A stretch of 64,000 nt of DNA from Mesorhizobium onobrychidis (GTDB lineage: Bacteria; Pseudomonadota; Alphaproteobacteria; Rhizobiales; Rhizobiaceae), in contig NZ_CP062229.1 in assembly GCF_024707545.1 (NCBI RefSeq), forward strand, positions 4,507,501 through 4,571,500. Direction: 5' to 3'. Below, piece after piece: positions 25,408-33,874 of the stretch; positions within the stretch are counted from its first letter, which is position 1, and the number at the start of each line of letters is the position of its first letter. The notes below the pieces were generated by a model, which was given only the letters and a program-made list of their open reading frames with translations, was not told the origin of the DNA and made no database searches. The position numbers and the translations under genes are program-made.

Positions 25408-26448
25408 TCAAGCGGCAGCCGAAACCTCGGCGCTGGTCGGGACTGAGGCGATCGTCTTCAGGATCTGCGAGGCGATCTGGTAGGGGTCGCCCTGCGAGTT
25501 CGGGCGGCGATCCTCGAGATAACCCTTGTAGCCGTTGCTGATGAAGGAATGCGGCACGCGGATCGAGGCGCCGCGGTCGGCAATGCCATAGCTGAACCTG
25601 TTCCACGGCGCGGTCTCATGCTTGCCGGTCAAACGCTTGTCGTTGTCCGGCCCGTAGACGGCGATGTGGTCCATCAGGTTCTTGTCGAAGGCGGCCATCA
25701 GCGCCTCGAAATAGGCCTTGCCGCCGACCTCGCGCATGTGGGCGGTCGAGAAATTGGCGTGCATGCCGGAACCGTTCCAGTCGGTGTCGCCGAGCGGCTT
25801 GCAGTGGTATTCGATGTCGATGCCGTATTTCTCGGTGAGGCGCTGCATCAGGTAGCGGGCCATCCACATCTGGTCGGCGGCCTTCTTGGAGCCTTTGCCG
25901 AAGATCTGGAATTCCCACTGGCCCTTGGCCACCTCGGCGTTGATGCCTTCATGGTTGATGCCAGCGGCAAGGCAGAGGTCGAGATGCTCCTCGACGATCT
26001 GCCTGGCGACGCTGCCGACATTGCTGTAGCCGACGCCGGTGTAGTATGGGCCTTGCGGCGCAGGGTAACCGCTCTCGGGGAAGCCGAGCGGGCGGCCGTC
26101 CTTGTAGAAGAAATACTCCTGCTCGAAACCGAACCAGGCGCCCTCGTCGTCGAGGATGGTGGCGCGCTTGTTGGATGCATGCGGCGTCACGCCGTCCGGC
26201 ATCATGACTTCGCACATGACGAGTACGCCATTGGTGCGCGCGGGATCCGGATAAATGGCGACCGGCTTCAGCACGCAGTCGGACGAGTGGCCTTCGGCCT
26301 GCATGGTCGAAGAACCGTCGAAGCCCCACAGCGGAAGCTGGTCGAGCGTCGGGAACTCGGCATATTCCTTGATCTGCGTCTTTCCACGAAGGTTGGGAAC
26401 CGGGGTGTATCCATCGAGCCAAATGTACTCGAGCTTGTATTTCGTCAT
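25408..26448 (-). CDS. glnII: Glutamine synthetase type II
   Basis: The 346-residue protein is eukaryote-like GSII, found in rhizobia: EYIWLDGYTPVPNLRGKT, FDGSSTMQAEGHSSDC, the ATP-site GFEQEYFFYKDGRPLGFP, GDTDWNGSGMHANFST and HETAPWNRFSYGIADRGASIRVP. No adenylylation Tyr region as in GSI is present, as expected. The start ATG at 26448 agrees with family N-termini. A consensus sigma-54 promoter lies about 90 bases upstream, and a divergent small gene of the gstI type, a known translational inhibitor of glnII in Rhizobium leguminosarum, starts 317 bases away. Confidence 0.98.
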   Translation of the reverse strand: MTKYKLEYIWLDGYTPVPNLRGKTQIKEYAEFPTLDQLPLWGFDGSSTMQAEGHSSDCVLKPVAIYPDPARTNGVLVMCEVMMPDGVTPHASNKRATILDDEGAWFGFEQEYFFYKDGRPLGFPESGYPAPQGPYYTGVGYSNVGSVARQIVEEHLDLCLAAGINHEGINAEVAKGQWEFQIFGKGSKKAADQMWMARYLMQRLTEKYGIDIEYHCKPLGDTDWNGSGMHANFSTAHMREVGGKAYFEALMAAFDKNLMDHIAVYGPDNDKRLTGKHETAPWNRFSYGIADRGASIRVPHSFISNGYKGYLEDRRPNSQGDPYQIASQILKTIASVPTSAEVSAAA

Positions 26449-26535
26449 TCTAGCCTCTCGTTGCTTTGATCACCGAACCTTGAACGGCGCCGGCATGCCA
26501 GCCACCCTGCAGCCGACCTGCCGGATTATTAAAAA

Positions 26536-26550
26536 GCAATTCGTGTGCCA
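26536..26550 (-). promoter_or_regulatory. Sigma-54 (-24/-12) promoter of glnII
   Basis: On the minus strand TGGCAC ACGAA TTGC followed by TTTT matches the RpoN consensus exactly, with GG-GC spacing of 12. It lies 88 bases upstream of the glnII ATG. Nitrogen-limitation control by NtrC and RpoN is known for rhizobial glnII. Confidence 0.9.
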
Positions 26551-26658
26551 TTCTCGCCGGCAAAGAATGCGGCAGAATTGACGTTGCATCCCGACAAATT
26601 CGTTGTGCCGTTACCGCAATGCGTCTGGATCAGTCACAAGCATGTTTCGCACAAATAA

Positions 26659-26695
26659 TAGGCAACTACTGATCTTTTCGTAATCATGTTGCCTA
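26659..26695. promoter_or_regulatory. Inverted repeat upstream of gstI (operator-like)
   Basis: TAGGCAAC (26659-26666) and its exact complement GTTGCCTA (26688-26695) are 21 bases apart, 71 bases upstream of the gstI ATG. This could be an operator or a leader hairpin; no protein is assigned. Confidence 0.45.
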
Positions 26696-26765
26696 ACTCG
26701 ATTGCAGAACCTATCTTGGGGAAAGATTGAATCGGCAAGGTTCTGCAGAAGAAGGGAGACCGACA

Positions 26766-26960
26766 ATGGAAATCACTTCCACCCGCCAGTCGGCCAAAAT
26801 CCTGATGTTCCCGGTGGCAGCGCGTGCTTCTGCCTCAAATTTAAGCGGAAAGGCTAAGTTCGCGGCAGAGCTTGCTTCATTGCGCAACCGTACGGATTTC
26901 GGAAGCGGCTGGTATCACGAGGCGGCCATCGAGGAAGAAAAACAGGACCGGAAGAGCTAA
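26766..26960 (+). CDS. gstI: GstI-type small protein (glnII translation inhibitor), DUF2735-like
   Basis: The 64-residue protein starts MEITSTRQSAKILMFPVAAR and ends with the conserved GSGWYHEAAIEEEKQ, which is the DUF2735-like pattern of small Rhizobiales proteins. Its size (GstI of R. leguminosarum is about 63 residues), its divergent position to glnII, and the spacer fit GstI, which lowers GSII synthesis at the level of translation. The ATG at 26766 has AAGGGAG eight to nine bases upstream; an earlier start (26727) would add 13 residues. It would be made under nitrogen excess to keep glnII low. Identity rests mainly on synteny and length. Confidence 0.75.
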   Translation: MEITSTRQSAKILMFPVAARASASNLSGKAKFAAELASLRNRTDFGSGWYHEAAIEEEKQDRKS

Positions 26961-26993
26961 GCCTTTCCTTCCGCATCGCTTTTGACGAATTGA

Positions 26994-27025
26994 AAAGCCC
27001 GGCGCGATCACTCGCGCCGGGCTTT
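26994..27025. terminator. Bidirectional terminator between gstI and the MHS transporter
   Basis: AAAGCCCGGCGCGA (26994-27007) and TCGCGCCGGGCTTT (27012-27025) form a perfect 14-bp stem with loop TCAC, flanked by A/T residues on both sides. It can end both convergent genes. Confidence 0.93.
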
Positions 27026-27048
27026 GCATTTTTGCTGTCAGGCCAGGA

Positions 27049-28938
27049 TCAGGTCTTGGCGTGCAAGTTGGTTCCCAGCGTATCCCTGACGAAGATCATA
27101 CCAATGATCAGCGACATCGCCGCGATCACCACCGGATACCAGAGGCCGTAATAGATATCGCCCTTGTAGGCGCTGAGCGCGAACACCGTTGCTGGCAGCA
27201 GGCCCCCGAACCAGCCATTGCCGATGTGATAGGGCAACGACATGCCGGTATAGCGGATGCGTGTCGGGAACATCTCGACCAAGATCGCGGCGATCGGTCC
27301 GTAGACCATGGTCACGTAAAGGACCAGGACGAAAAGGATGCCGATGACCTTTGCCCAGCTGACCTGTTCAGGGTCGGCAAACATCGCAAAGGCGCCTGCT
27401 CCCGGGACATTGTAGACGGTGATCTCGGGTGCTCCCGCCGCTGCCTCATCGGCCGTCAGCAGCTTGTCCTTGATCGCCTGGTCGGCCGCAACCGTCGTCT
27501 TGTCGCCGGCGCGGATTGCGGCGGCGTCGAGCTTCAGTTCCGGATTGGCCGCGACGAAGGCGTCAAGCTTCTGGTCGGCGACCTTGGCCGCAGCACGCTT
27601 GAGCGGATAGCCGCCGTCCTGCAATGCAATGTTGATTGCCTTCTTGAACGCGGCGTCGCTTGAAGCTGCCTTGTCTGCGGCTGCCACGGCATCATAGGAC
27701 GTCACCGTTTCGTTGCCGATCTTGACACTGGCCGCGGTCCCCGCTGCCGCTGTCGTGACAATGTCATAGGGGACGGAGCTCTTGGCAAGGAAATCCGTCG
27801 CGATGTCACACGACGTGAGAGGCTTGCGCGTTCCAGTTGGATTGAACTGGAACTTGCAGTCGCCAGGCGCAGCGGTAATCGTGGCACGGGTGTTTTGCTG
27901 CGCGGTGGCGAGCGCCGGGTTGGCTGCCCAGGTCAGCGCCTTGAACAGCGGGAAGGTCGTGACGATCGCCAGCGCCAGGCCCGCCATGATGATCGGCTTG
28001 CGGCCAATCTTGTCGGAGAGCCAGCCGAACACGACGAAGAATATCGTGCCGAGCGCCAGTGCGATGGCGATCATGATGTTGACCGACTGGCCGTCAACCT
28101 TGAGCACGTTCTGCAGGAAGAACAGCGCATAGAATTGGCCATTGTACCAGACCACGGCCTGGCCGGCGGTAAGGCCGAGAAGCGCCAGAATGGCGATCTT
28201 GGCATTTTTCCATTGGCCGAACGCTTCCGTCAGCGGCGCCTTGGAACCCTTACCTTCGTCCTTCATCCGCTGGAATGTCGGCGATTCGGCAAGGGACAGG
28301 CGAATCCAGACCGAAATGCCCAGCAGGATCGCTGAAACCAGGAACGGAATGCGCCAGCCCCACTCCGCGAAGTCTTCCTTGCTCAGCGAATTCTGCACGG
28401 TCAGGATGACGATCAGCGACAGGAACAGGCCGAGCGTGGCTGTCGTCTGGATCCACGACGTGTAGAAGCCACGACGGTCGTCGGGTGCGTGCTCGGCGAC
28501 GTAGGTCGCGGCACCGCCATACTCGCCACCGAGCGCCAGGCCTTGCAGCATGCGCAGCGCGACCAGGATGATCGGCGCCGCGATGCCCCAACTGGCTGCG
28601 CCAGGAAGTATGCCGACCAGGAAGGTCGACAGGCCCATGATCATGATGGTGACGAGAAAGGTGTATTTGCGGCCGACGAGATCGCCGATGCGGCCGAACA
28701 CCAGCGCACCGAACGGGCGCACGAGGAAGCCTGCGGCGAAAGCCAGCAGCGTGAAGATGTTGCGCGTTGTTTCCGGATATTGCGTGAAGAACGCAGCGCC
28801 GATCGCGGCCGCCAAGGTGCCGTAGAGATAAAAATCATACCATTCGAAAACGGTGCCGAGTGAGGAAGCGAAGATGACTTTCTTCTCTTCCCGCGTCATG
28901 CCGCGGCTTGCTCTGCCGGCGGTCGCTGCCATTACCAT
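27049..28938 (-). CDS. MFS transporter, metabolite:H+ symporter (MHS) family, with large soluble insertion
   Basis: The 629-residue protein has the MHS-type start SSLGTVFEWYDFYLYGTLAA, the RIGDLVGRKYTF loop between TM2 and TM3, ALGGEYGGAATYVAEHAP and GWLSDKIGRKP of the second half. Between about residues 338 and 523 a soluble stretch of about 185 residues (from NPALATAQQNTRAT to ADPEQVSWAK) interrupts the membrane domain before the remaining transmembrane segments (VIGILFVLVLYVTMV onward). Family members are usually 430-550 residues. Likely substrate is a mono- or dicarboxylate or similar metabolite, not determinable from this sequence. ATG at 28938 follows GGAGG eight bases upstream. It is convergent with gstI. 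Confidence 0.88.
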   Translation of the reverse strand: MVMAATAGRASRGMTREEKKVIFASSLGTVFEWYDFYLYGTLAAAIGAAFFTQYPETTRNIFTLLAFAAGFLVRPFGALVFGRIGDLVGRKYTFLVTIMIMGLSTFLVGILPGAASWGIAAPIILVALRMLQGLALGGEYGGAATYVAEHAPDDRRGFYTSWIQTTATLGLFLSLIVILTVQNSLSKEDFAEWGWRIPFLVSAILLGISVWIRLSLAESPTFQRMKDEGKGSKAPLTEAFGQWKNAKIAILALLGLTAGQAVVWYNGQFYALFFLQNVLKVDGQSVNIMIAIALALGTIFFVVFGWLSDKIGRKPIIMAGLALAIVTTFPLFKALTWAANPALATAQQNTRATITAAPGDCKFQFNPTGTRKPLTSCDIATDFLAKSSVPYDIVTTAAAGTAASVKIGNETVTSYDAVAAADKAASSDAAFKKAINIALQDGGYPLKRAAAKVADQKLDAFVAANPELKLDAAAIRAGDKTTVAADQAIKDKLLTADEAAAGAPEITVYNVPGAGAFAMFADPEQVSWAKVIGILFVLVLYVTMVYGPIAAILVEMFPTRIRYTGMSLPYHIGNGWFGGLLPATVFALSAYKGDIYYGLWYPVVIAAMSLIIGMIFVRDTLGTNLHAKT

Positions 28939-29086
28939 GAATTCTTCCTCCCGTGATTTCTCGCTGTGCTTGATGCTGCGCCGTGTCGTGCCTCTGGACA
29001 CGAACTCGGCCAGCTATCGCCGCGAGAAATGACAGAAAGCACCGCCCTGAGGCAGCCCGCCTTTGGGATTATGACTTTGGTCCAAT

Positions 29087-29182
29087 GCATCGGCCCGAAG
29101 ATCGGAATCGATCTTCGGAAAGCACGATGCATAGATTCAAAGTGTTAGTGCGTACTTTGTGCGTCCAACTTGAGCAAGTTGG
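29087..29182 (-). repeat. RIME-like intergenic palindromic element, copy 2
   Basis: On the minus strand this reads TTGGACGCACAAAGTACGC..., then ATGCATCGTGCTTTCCGAAG, GATCGATTCCGATCTTCGGG and CCGATGC. It matches copy 1 (8684-8772) over most of its length, with compensating changes in the stem. It lies between the MHS transporter and the ATP12 gene. Confidence 0.85.
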
Positions 29183-29223
29183 TCTAATGTGCAACGCGAA
29201 ACGAATGCGGGCGGCGATTGCCG

Positions 29224-30015
29224 TCAGCCCTTGAGCGCCTCGACAAGGCCGACCGCCGCCAAGAAATCGCGCTTGCGGGCCGAGCCGCGGGCGACAGCCT
29301 CCGCGTCATGGCCCCATTGCTCGGCCTGCCAGTCCTCGTCGACATGGCCGGCAGTCCAGGCGGCGTCGCCGTCGATCTCGCCGAACTCGACGGCCAGCGC
29401 CAGCAGAGCCGATCCTGTCAGCGACGTCATGACGTGGATGGCCGCCAGTCGTAGCGGGTCGGCACGCTGGGCAAGATGAACCCCGAGCACCGCGATGCTC
29501 TCGCGCGGCTGCTCGACATGGATCACCCCTTCGGCGAGGTGAAACCGGGCGCCAAGCGCGCTTCGCGCCCAGTCGATGATGGGATCCCAATGTTCGTTCT
29601 GCCGGTCGACCAGCCCTTGTGGGGCATCGGCGCGATAGCAGAGCAGGTCGGACGAGGCGAAGCGCAGGATGTCCTCCAGCACCGCCTGCGGGTCGCTGGC
29701 GACGCCATCGATGGCCGTATTGACCAAACGCATGACCGGCATTGTCACCGGGTCGATGATCTCACCTTGCGCGGCGAACTCGTCGGCGACCAGAGCGGCC
29801 GCTTTTTCGGTCGGCAGCACCAGCAGCGCCTTGCCCGGCGTGCGAACCGGCTTGCCATCGAGATGAATGGCAAAACCATTTTCGGCCGGTGCGACCGAGA
29901 CGGCTTTGTAGAAGCGTTTCGGCAGGTGCGTCTTCATCTGGATTTGGGCACGGCGTACCGGATCCGGATCGGAGAGCTGCTTTCCCGCTTCGAGGTCGTT
30001 GAGAATATCGCGCAT
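29224..30015 (-). CDS. ATP12-family F1-ATPase assembly chaperone
   Basis: The 263-residue protein shows the ATP12 sequence: PKRFYKAVSVAPAENGFAIHLDGKPVRTPGK, LPTEKAAALVADEFAAQ, DLLCYRADAPQGLVDRQNEHWDP and the C-terminal LALAVEFGEIDGDAAWTAGHVDEDWQAEQWG. It aids assembly of the F1 alpha subunit. The start chosen is ATG 30015 with AAAGG about seven bases upstream. An alternative ATG at 30030 overlaps the preceding stop (ATGA) and would add five residues. It ends the leftward cluster with the RluA-type gene and the EamA gene. Confidence 0.93.
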   Translation of the reverse strand: MRDILNDLEAGKQLSDPDPVRRAQIQMKTHLPKRFYKAVSVAPAENGFAIHLDGKPVRTPGKALLVLPTEKAAALVADEFAAQGEIIDPVTMPVMRLVNTAIDGVASDPQAVLEDILRFASSDLLCYRADAPQGLVDRQNEHWDPIIDWARSALGARFHLAEGVIHVEQPRESIAVLGVHLAQRADPLRLAAIHVMTSLTGSALLALAVEFGEIDGDAAWTAGHVDEDWQAEQWGHDAEAVARGSARKRDFLAAVGLVEALKG

Positions 30016-30026
30016 GCCGGAGCCTT

Positions 30027-30947
30027 TCATCCGGGGATCTGTTTTCGGGCCGGCCGATTCACAATGATCAGACCGGCTGCGATGAGGCCGAGTGCCAGGA
30101 AAATACGAATGGTCAGCGGCTCGTTCAAGAAGATGGCGCCGCACAGCACGCCGAACACCGGCGACAGGAAGGTGAAGCTCGACAGGCCCGATGCCGGATA
30201 GCGCCGCAGCAGCCAGAACCACAGCACATAGGTGAAGGCAACGATGTAGACCGCCTGGAAAAGCAGCGCCAAGGTCGGCAAAGCGGCGAAGTTGCGGACG
30301 GGCGGCCCGGCGAAAGGCAGCACCAATGCGCCTACCATCGCAGCGCCGGCCAATTGGTAGAGCAGCAATTTCTCGGCGCTCGTTTCCGCCAATTTCGTCC
30401 GCTTGATGACGATGTAGGTCAAGGCCCACAGAATGCCGGCGCCAAGACTGAGCAGATCACCGGTCAGTGTCGCACCATTATCGGCGCTCAACTGGTCGGA
30501 GAACACCGCGACCAATCCAGCGAATGCGAGCAGAAGTCCGACGAGCCGGCGCGCGGTGATGCGTTCGTCCAGCAGGAAATGCCCGCCGACCAGTACCCAG
30601 AACGGCATGGTGTTGACCAGCAAGGTGTTGCGCGCGACGGTCGTCTGTTCGAGCCCGACATAGAGAAACAGGAACTCAAGACCAAAAAGGGCGCCTGCCA
30701 GAATGCCGGCGACAAGCGTTCCGTCGCGGGTAAAAAGCACAATACCGCGCCAGCGGCACCAGGCGAGAACGCACAGCCCGCCAATGATCGACCGCGCAAT
30801 CGACAGGAAAACGGGATCATAGCCGGCATAGGAGATTTTGGCGGCGACGTAGTTCAGCCCCCAGGAAAACGTCAGTCCGACCATGATGGCGGCGGCCGCT
30901 ATGTCGACTCTGTCGCGGCGGTCGAGTGTATCGCTGGCGATACCCAC
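30027..30947 (-). CDS. EamA/DMT-family transporter (RhaT-like)
   Basis: The 306-residue membrane protein has ten predicted helices in two EamA repeats (first from VDIAAAAIMVGLTFSWGLNYVAAKIS, second from LTGDLLSLGAGILWALTYIVIKR), the usual architecture of drug/metabolite exporters. The GTG at 30947 is preferred, with GGAGGA ten bases before; the upstream frame overlaps the RluA-type gene and is not family-like. The stop overlaps the alternative ATP12 start. Substrate unknown. It is in an otherwise conserved gene order where a HAD hydrolase is more common, so it may be an insertion specific to this lineage. Confidence 0.9.
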   Translation of the reverse strand: MGIASDTLDRRDRVDIAAAAIMVGLTFSWGLNYVAAKISYAGYDPVFLSIARSIIGGLCVLAWCRWRGIVLFTRDGTLVAGILAGALFGLEFLFLYVGLEQTTVARNTLLVNTMPFWVLVGGHFLLDERITARRLVGLLLAFAGLVAVFSDQLSADNGATLTGDLLSLGAGILWALTYIVIKRTKLAETSAEKLLLYQLAGAAMVGALVLPFAGPPVRNFAALPTLALLFQAVYIVAFTYVLWFWLLRRYPASGLSSFTFLSPVFGVLCGAIFLNEPLTIRIFLALGLIAAGLIIVNRPARKQIPG

Positions 30948-30952
30948 TGGAC

Positions 30953-31933
30953 CTAGTCCTCCGCGCTGGCGTCGTCGAAGCCGATCAGGTTCCAGCTCTG
31001 GCGCATATGCGGCGGCATCGGTGCGGTGACGTCGATAAGACCCTTGTCGGGATGCGGGATGACGATGCGGCGCGCGTGCAGGTGCAAGCGGTTCTGCATG
31101 CCGCCGGGAAAATCCCAATTGGTGTCGGCCTCGAAATATTTGGGGTCGCCGATGATCGGGCAGCCGATGTGAGCGGCATGGACGCGAAGCTGGTGGGTGC
31201 GGCCGGTATAGGGTTCCATCTCCAGCCAGGATAGGGTTTGCGCCGCCTGTTCGATGATCCGGTAATAGGACACCGCGTGGTCGGCGCCCTTTTCGCCATG
31301 CTTGGCGACGCGCACGCGGTCGCCGTCGGGCGTCGGCTCCTTGATCAGCCAGGTCGAGATCTTGTCCTCACGCTTCGGCGGCACGCCCTTGACCAGCGCC
31401 CAGTAGGTCTTCTTAGTTTCACGCGCCCGGAAGGCCTCGGCAAGCTTCATGGCGGCGAGCCTGGTGCGGGCGACGACGAGCACGCCTGACGTGTCGCGGT
31501 CGAGCCGATGCACCAGACGTGGTTTCTCGCCCTTCTGGTTGCGCCAGGCTTCCAGCATGTCGTCGACATTGCGGGTGACGCCCGAACCGCCCTGAACGGC
31601 GAGGCCTGCAGGCTTGTTGAAGACGAAGACTTTCGGATCTTCATGGATCAGCATCTTGGCCAGAACGTCAGCGTCGCCCTGGTTGCGGATCGAGTGACCG
31701 GTGAGCGGGCTCTCGCCCTTCTTGTCCACTTCGAGGGGTGGGATGCGAACCGTCTGGCCCGGCTCGACGCGGGTATCAGCCTTCACCCTGCCACCATCGA
31801 CACGGATCTGGCCGGAGCGCAGCAGCTTTTGCAGATGGCCGAAGCCAAGACCCGGAAAATGGGTCTTGAACCAGCGATCGAGCCGCATACCCGCCTCGCC
31901 GGCCTCCACCGTGATCTGTTCAACGCCTGCCAT
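30953..31933 (-). CDS. RluA-family 23S rRNA/tRNA pseudouridine synthase
   Basis: The 326-residue protein has an N-terminal S4 domain (MRLDRWFKTHFPGLGFGHLQKLLRSGQIRV) and the RluA catalytic domain with HRLDRDTSG, in which D145 is the catalytic Asp. Downstream motifs VKGVPPKRED, YTGRTHQLRVHAA and GDPKY are as in RluC/RluD. It isomerises uridines in rRNA. Exact site specificity is unclear, though RluC/RluD (large subunit) is the best match given the S4 domain. The ATG at 31933 starts the family N-terminus. The stop is five bases before the EamA GTG start, and crcB is 132 bases upstream. Confidence 0.95.
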   Translation of the reverse strand: MAGVEQITVEAGEAGMRLDRWFKTHFPGLGFGHLQKLLRSGQIRVDGGRVKADTRVEPGQTVRIPPLEVDKKGESPLTGHSIRNQGDADVLAKMLIHEDPKVFVFNKPAGLAVQGGSGVTRNVDDMLEAWRNQKGEKPRLVHRLDRDTSGVLVVARTRLAAMKLAEAFRARETKKTYWALVKGVPPKREDKISTWLIKEPTPDGDRVRVAKHGEKGADHAVSYYRIIEQAAQTLSWLEMEPYTGRTHQLRVHAAHIGCPIIGDPKYFEADTNWDFPGGMQNRLHLHARRIVIPHPDKGLIDVTAPMPPHMRQSWNLIGFDDASAED

Positions 31934-31954
31934 TGTCTCGTTTTACCCGTTTCT

Positions 31955-32040
31955 AGCGCATGACCTGAAATCGATTTTCGGAAGGGTCATGCGCAAAATC
32001 AAAATGCTACAGCGTCCTTTGCGCGTCCTAAGGGACACGC
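31955..32040 (-). repeat. RIME-like intergenic palindromic element, copy 3
   Basis: On the minus strand it reads GCGTGTCCCTTAGGACGCGC, AAAGGACGCTGTAGCATTTT and GCGCATGACCCTTCCGAAAA, then ATCGATTTCAGGTCATGCGC. It is the same layout as copies 1 and 2, with more divergence in the second stem. It stands between crcB and the RluA-type gene. Confidence 0.75.
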
Positions 32041-32065
32041 GGCGATGTAAGCGGGGGCAATAGCA

Positions 32066-32443
32066 TTAAGGCAGGCTTCTTGCGAGCCAAAGGCCCAGAA
32101 ACAGGGCAATGATCGCGCCAATGAGGCTGGCAAGGGCATATCCGAACGCCGGCAGCGTCGCGCCACGCTCCCACAGCGTCGCGAAATCGAGCGAAAAGGC
32201 GGAGAAGGTGGTGAAGCCGCCGAGGATGCCGGTGGCGACAAACAGCCGAAGCTCGTTCGATCCGCCGTAGCGCCGCGCCAGGGTCGTGATGAACAGACCC
32301 ATGGCAAAGGAGCCGACAATGTTGATCGCCATCGTACCCCAGGGAAAACTCGGGCCGACAAGACGCAGCGCGACGAAATTGGCGACGTGGCGCAGCCCGG
32401 CACCAATAGCGCCGCCTGCGGCAACGAGGAGGAGATTAATCAT
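32066..32443 (-). CDS. crcB: Fluoride ion channel CrcB/Fluc
   Basis: The 125-residue protein has four transmembrane helices and family motifs GGAIGAGLRHVANF, NIVGSFAMG (pore Asn) and GGFTTFSAFSLD (Phe box and Na+ site). It forms a dual-topology dimer that lets fluoride leave the cell. The ATG at 32443 starts the first helix. No fluoride riboswitch was seen in the 69 bases up to rarA. It is between rarA and the RluA-type gene, an order common in Rhizobiales. Confidence 0.95.
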   Translation of the reverse strand: MINLLLVAAGGAIGAGLRHVANFVALRLVGPSFPWGTMAINIVGSFAMGLFITTLARRYGGSNELRLFVATGILGGFTTFSAFSLDFATLWERGATLPAFGYALASLIGAIIALFLGLWLARSLP

Positions 32444-32512
32444 CGCCGTTTACTGCCCTTACAGGGCACTCCCGGTCAATCCCTGCCGCGTGAGCGGGAA
32501 AATTGCGCGAGC

Positions 32513-33823
32513 CTACTTTTGCCGCTCGCCGCGCAGCTTCGCCCAATAGTCGAGCCGTTTCCTGATATCACGCTCGAAACCGCGCTCCGGCGGATCATAG
32601 AATGTGCGGCGGCCCATCTTTTCCGGAAAATAATCCTGTCCGGAAAAAGCGTCCGGCTCGTCGTGGTCGTAACGGTAGCCGGCGCCGTAATCTTCTTCTT
32701 TCATCAGCTTGGTCGGCGCGTTGAGGATGTGTTTGGGCGGCAGCAGCGAGCCGAACTCCTTCGCCGCCTGTGTGGCGGCCTTGAAGGCTGTGTAGACGGC
32801 GTTGGATTTGGGTGCGCTGGCGAGATAGACGGTGGCCTCGGCGAAGGCGAGCTCGCCCTCTGGCGAGCCCAGATAGTCGTAGGCGTCCTTGGCGGCATTG
32901 GCGATGACCAGCGCCTGCGGGTCGGCCAGCCCGATATCCTCCATCGCCATGCGCACCAGGCGGCGGCCGAGATAGAGCGGATCTTCGCCGGCGTCGAACA
33001 TGCGGGCGAGATAATAGAGGGCGGCATCCGGATCGGAGCCGCGCACCGATTTGTGCAGCGCCGAGATCAGATTGTAGTGGCCATCCTGGCCCTTGTCGTA
33101 AATCGGTGCGCGGCGCTGGACGATGCGCTGCAGGCCCTCGGCGCCGAACACCTCGCCTGACTTGGCGGCGCGCCAGACCTCCTCGGCCAGCGTCAGCGCC
33201 GCGCGGCCATCGCCATCGCTCATGCGGACGAGCATCGCCCTCGCCTCGTCGTCGAGCGGCAGCGCCCTGCCCTCGGTTTCCTCGGCACGTGCCAGCAGCT
33301 TGGCGATGCTGTCCTCACCAAGCGAATGGAAGACCAGCACGCGCGCGCGGGACAGAAGCGCCGCGTTCAGCTCGAAGGACGGGTTCTCGGTGGTGGCGCC
33401 AACCAGCACGACGGTGCCGTCTTCCATGACAGGCAGAAAACTGTCCTGCTGGGCGCGGTTGAAGCGATGGATCTCGTCGACGAAGAGCAGCGTCTGACGG
33501 CCATTGGAGCGGCGCAGCTTCGCCGCCTCGAACACTTTCTTCAGGTCGGCGACACCGGAAAACACCGCCGATATCTGTTGGAAGGCAAGGCTGGTTTCGC
33601 CGGCAAGCAGCCGCGCGACCGTGGTCTTGCCCGTCCCGGGCGGCCCCCAGAAGATCATCGAGCCGAGCGAGCCGGAGCCGATCAGCCGCGTCAGTGCGCC
33701 GTCGGGCCCGGTCAGATGCTCCTGGCCAACGACCTCGTCGAGGTTCTTCGGGCGCAGCCGGTCGGCCAGCGGCCTGCCGGGCGGCGCCTTTTCCGGTTCA
33801 TCGACACTGAACAGATCGGCCAT
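32513..33823 (-). CDS. rarA: Replication-associated recombination protein A (MgsA/RarA AAA+ ATPase)
   Basis: The 436-residue clamp-loader-like ATPase has Walker A GPPGTGKTT (60-68), Walker B LLFVDEIHRFNRAQQD, sensor 1 VLVGATTENPSFELNAALLSR, and the C-terminal MgsA domain (MFDAGEDPLYLGRRLVRMAMEDIGLADPQAL). It acts at stalled forks. Length is normal. The ATG at 33823 gives MADLFSVDEPEKAPPGRPLADRLRPK, typical for alphaproteobacteria. It is 51 bases after degQ and in the same direction. Confidence 0.97.
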   Translation of the reverse strand: MADLFSVDEPEKAPPGRPLADRLRPKNLDEVVGQEHLTGPDGALTRLIGSGSLGSMIFWGPPGTGKTTVARLLAGETSLAFQQISAVFSGVADLKKVFEAAKLRRSNGRQTLLFVDEIHRFNRAQQDSFLPVMEDGTVVLVGATTENPSFELNAALLSRARVLVFHSLGEDSIAKLLARAEETEGRALPLDDEARAMLVRMSDGDGRAALTLAEEVWRAAKSGEVFGAEGLQRIVQRRAPIYDKGQDGHYNLISALHKSVRGSDPDAALYYLARMFDAGEDPLYLGRRLVRMAMEDIGLADPQALVIANAAKDAYDYLGSPEGELAFAEATVYLASAPKSNAVYTAFKAATQAAKEFGSLLPPKHILNAPTKLMKEEDYGAGYRYDHDEPDAFSGQDYFPEKMGRRTFYDPPERGFERDIRKRLDYWAKLRGERQK

Positions 33824-33874
33824 GCACTTCGTTTCGTTGGAGCGCGATCTCGTCCGAAGGATCGACGCTCGGGC

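Larger units (their letters stand above)
26449..26765. other. Divergent glnII-gstI control region
   Basis: This 317-bp spacer holds the sigma-54 promoter of glnII (26536-26550, minus) and a TAGGCAAC/GTTGCCTA inverted repeat (26659-26695) on the gstI side. I could not see a convincing NtrC site by eye. Confidence 0.75.

Noticed and set aside
32444..32512. Fluoride riboswitch before crcB
   Set aside because: The 69-base interval lacks the conserved crcB-motif pairing pattern; it looks like a plain leader.
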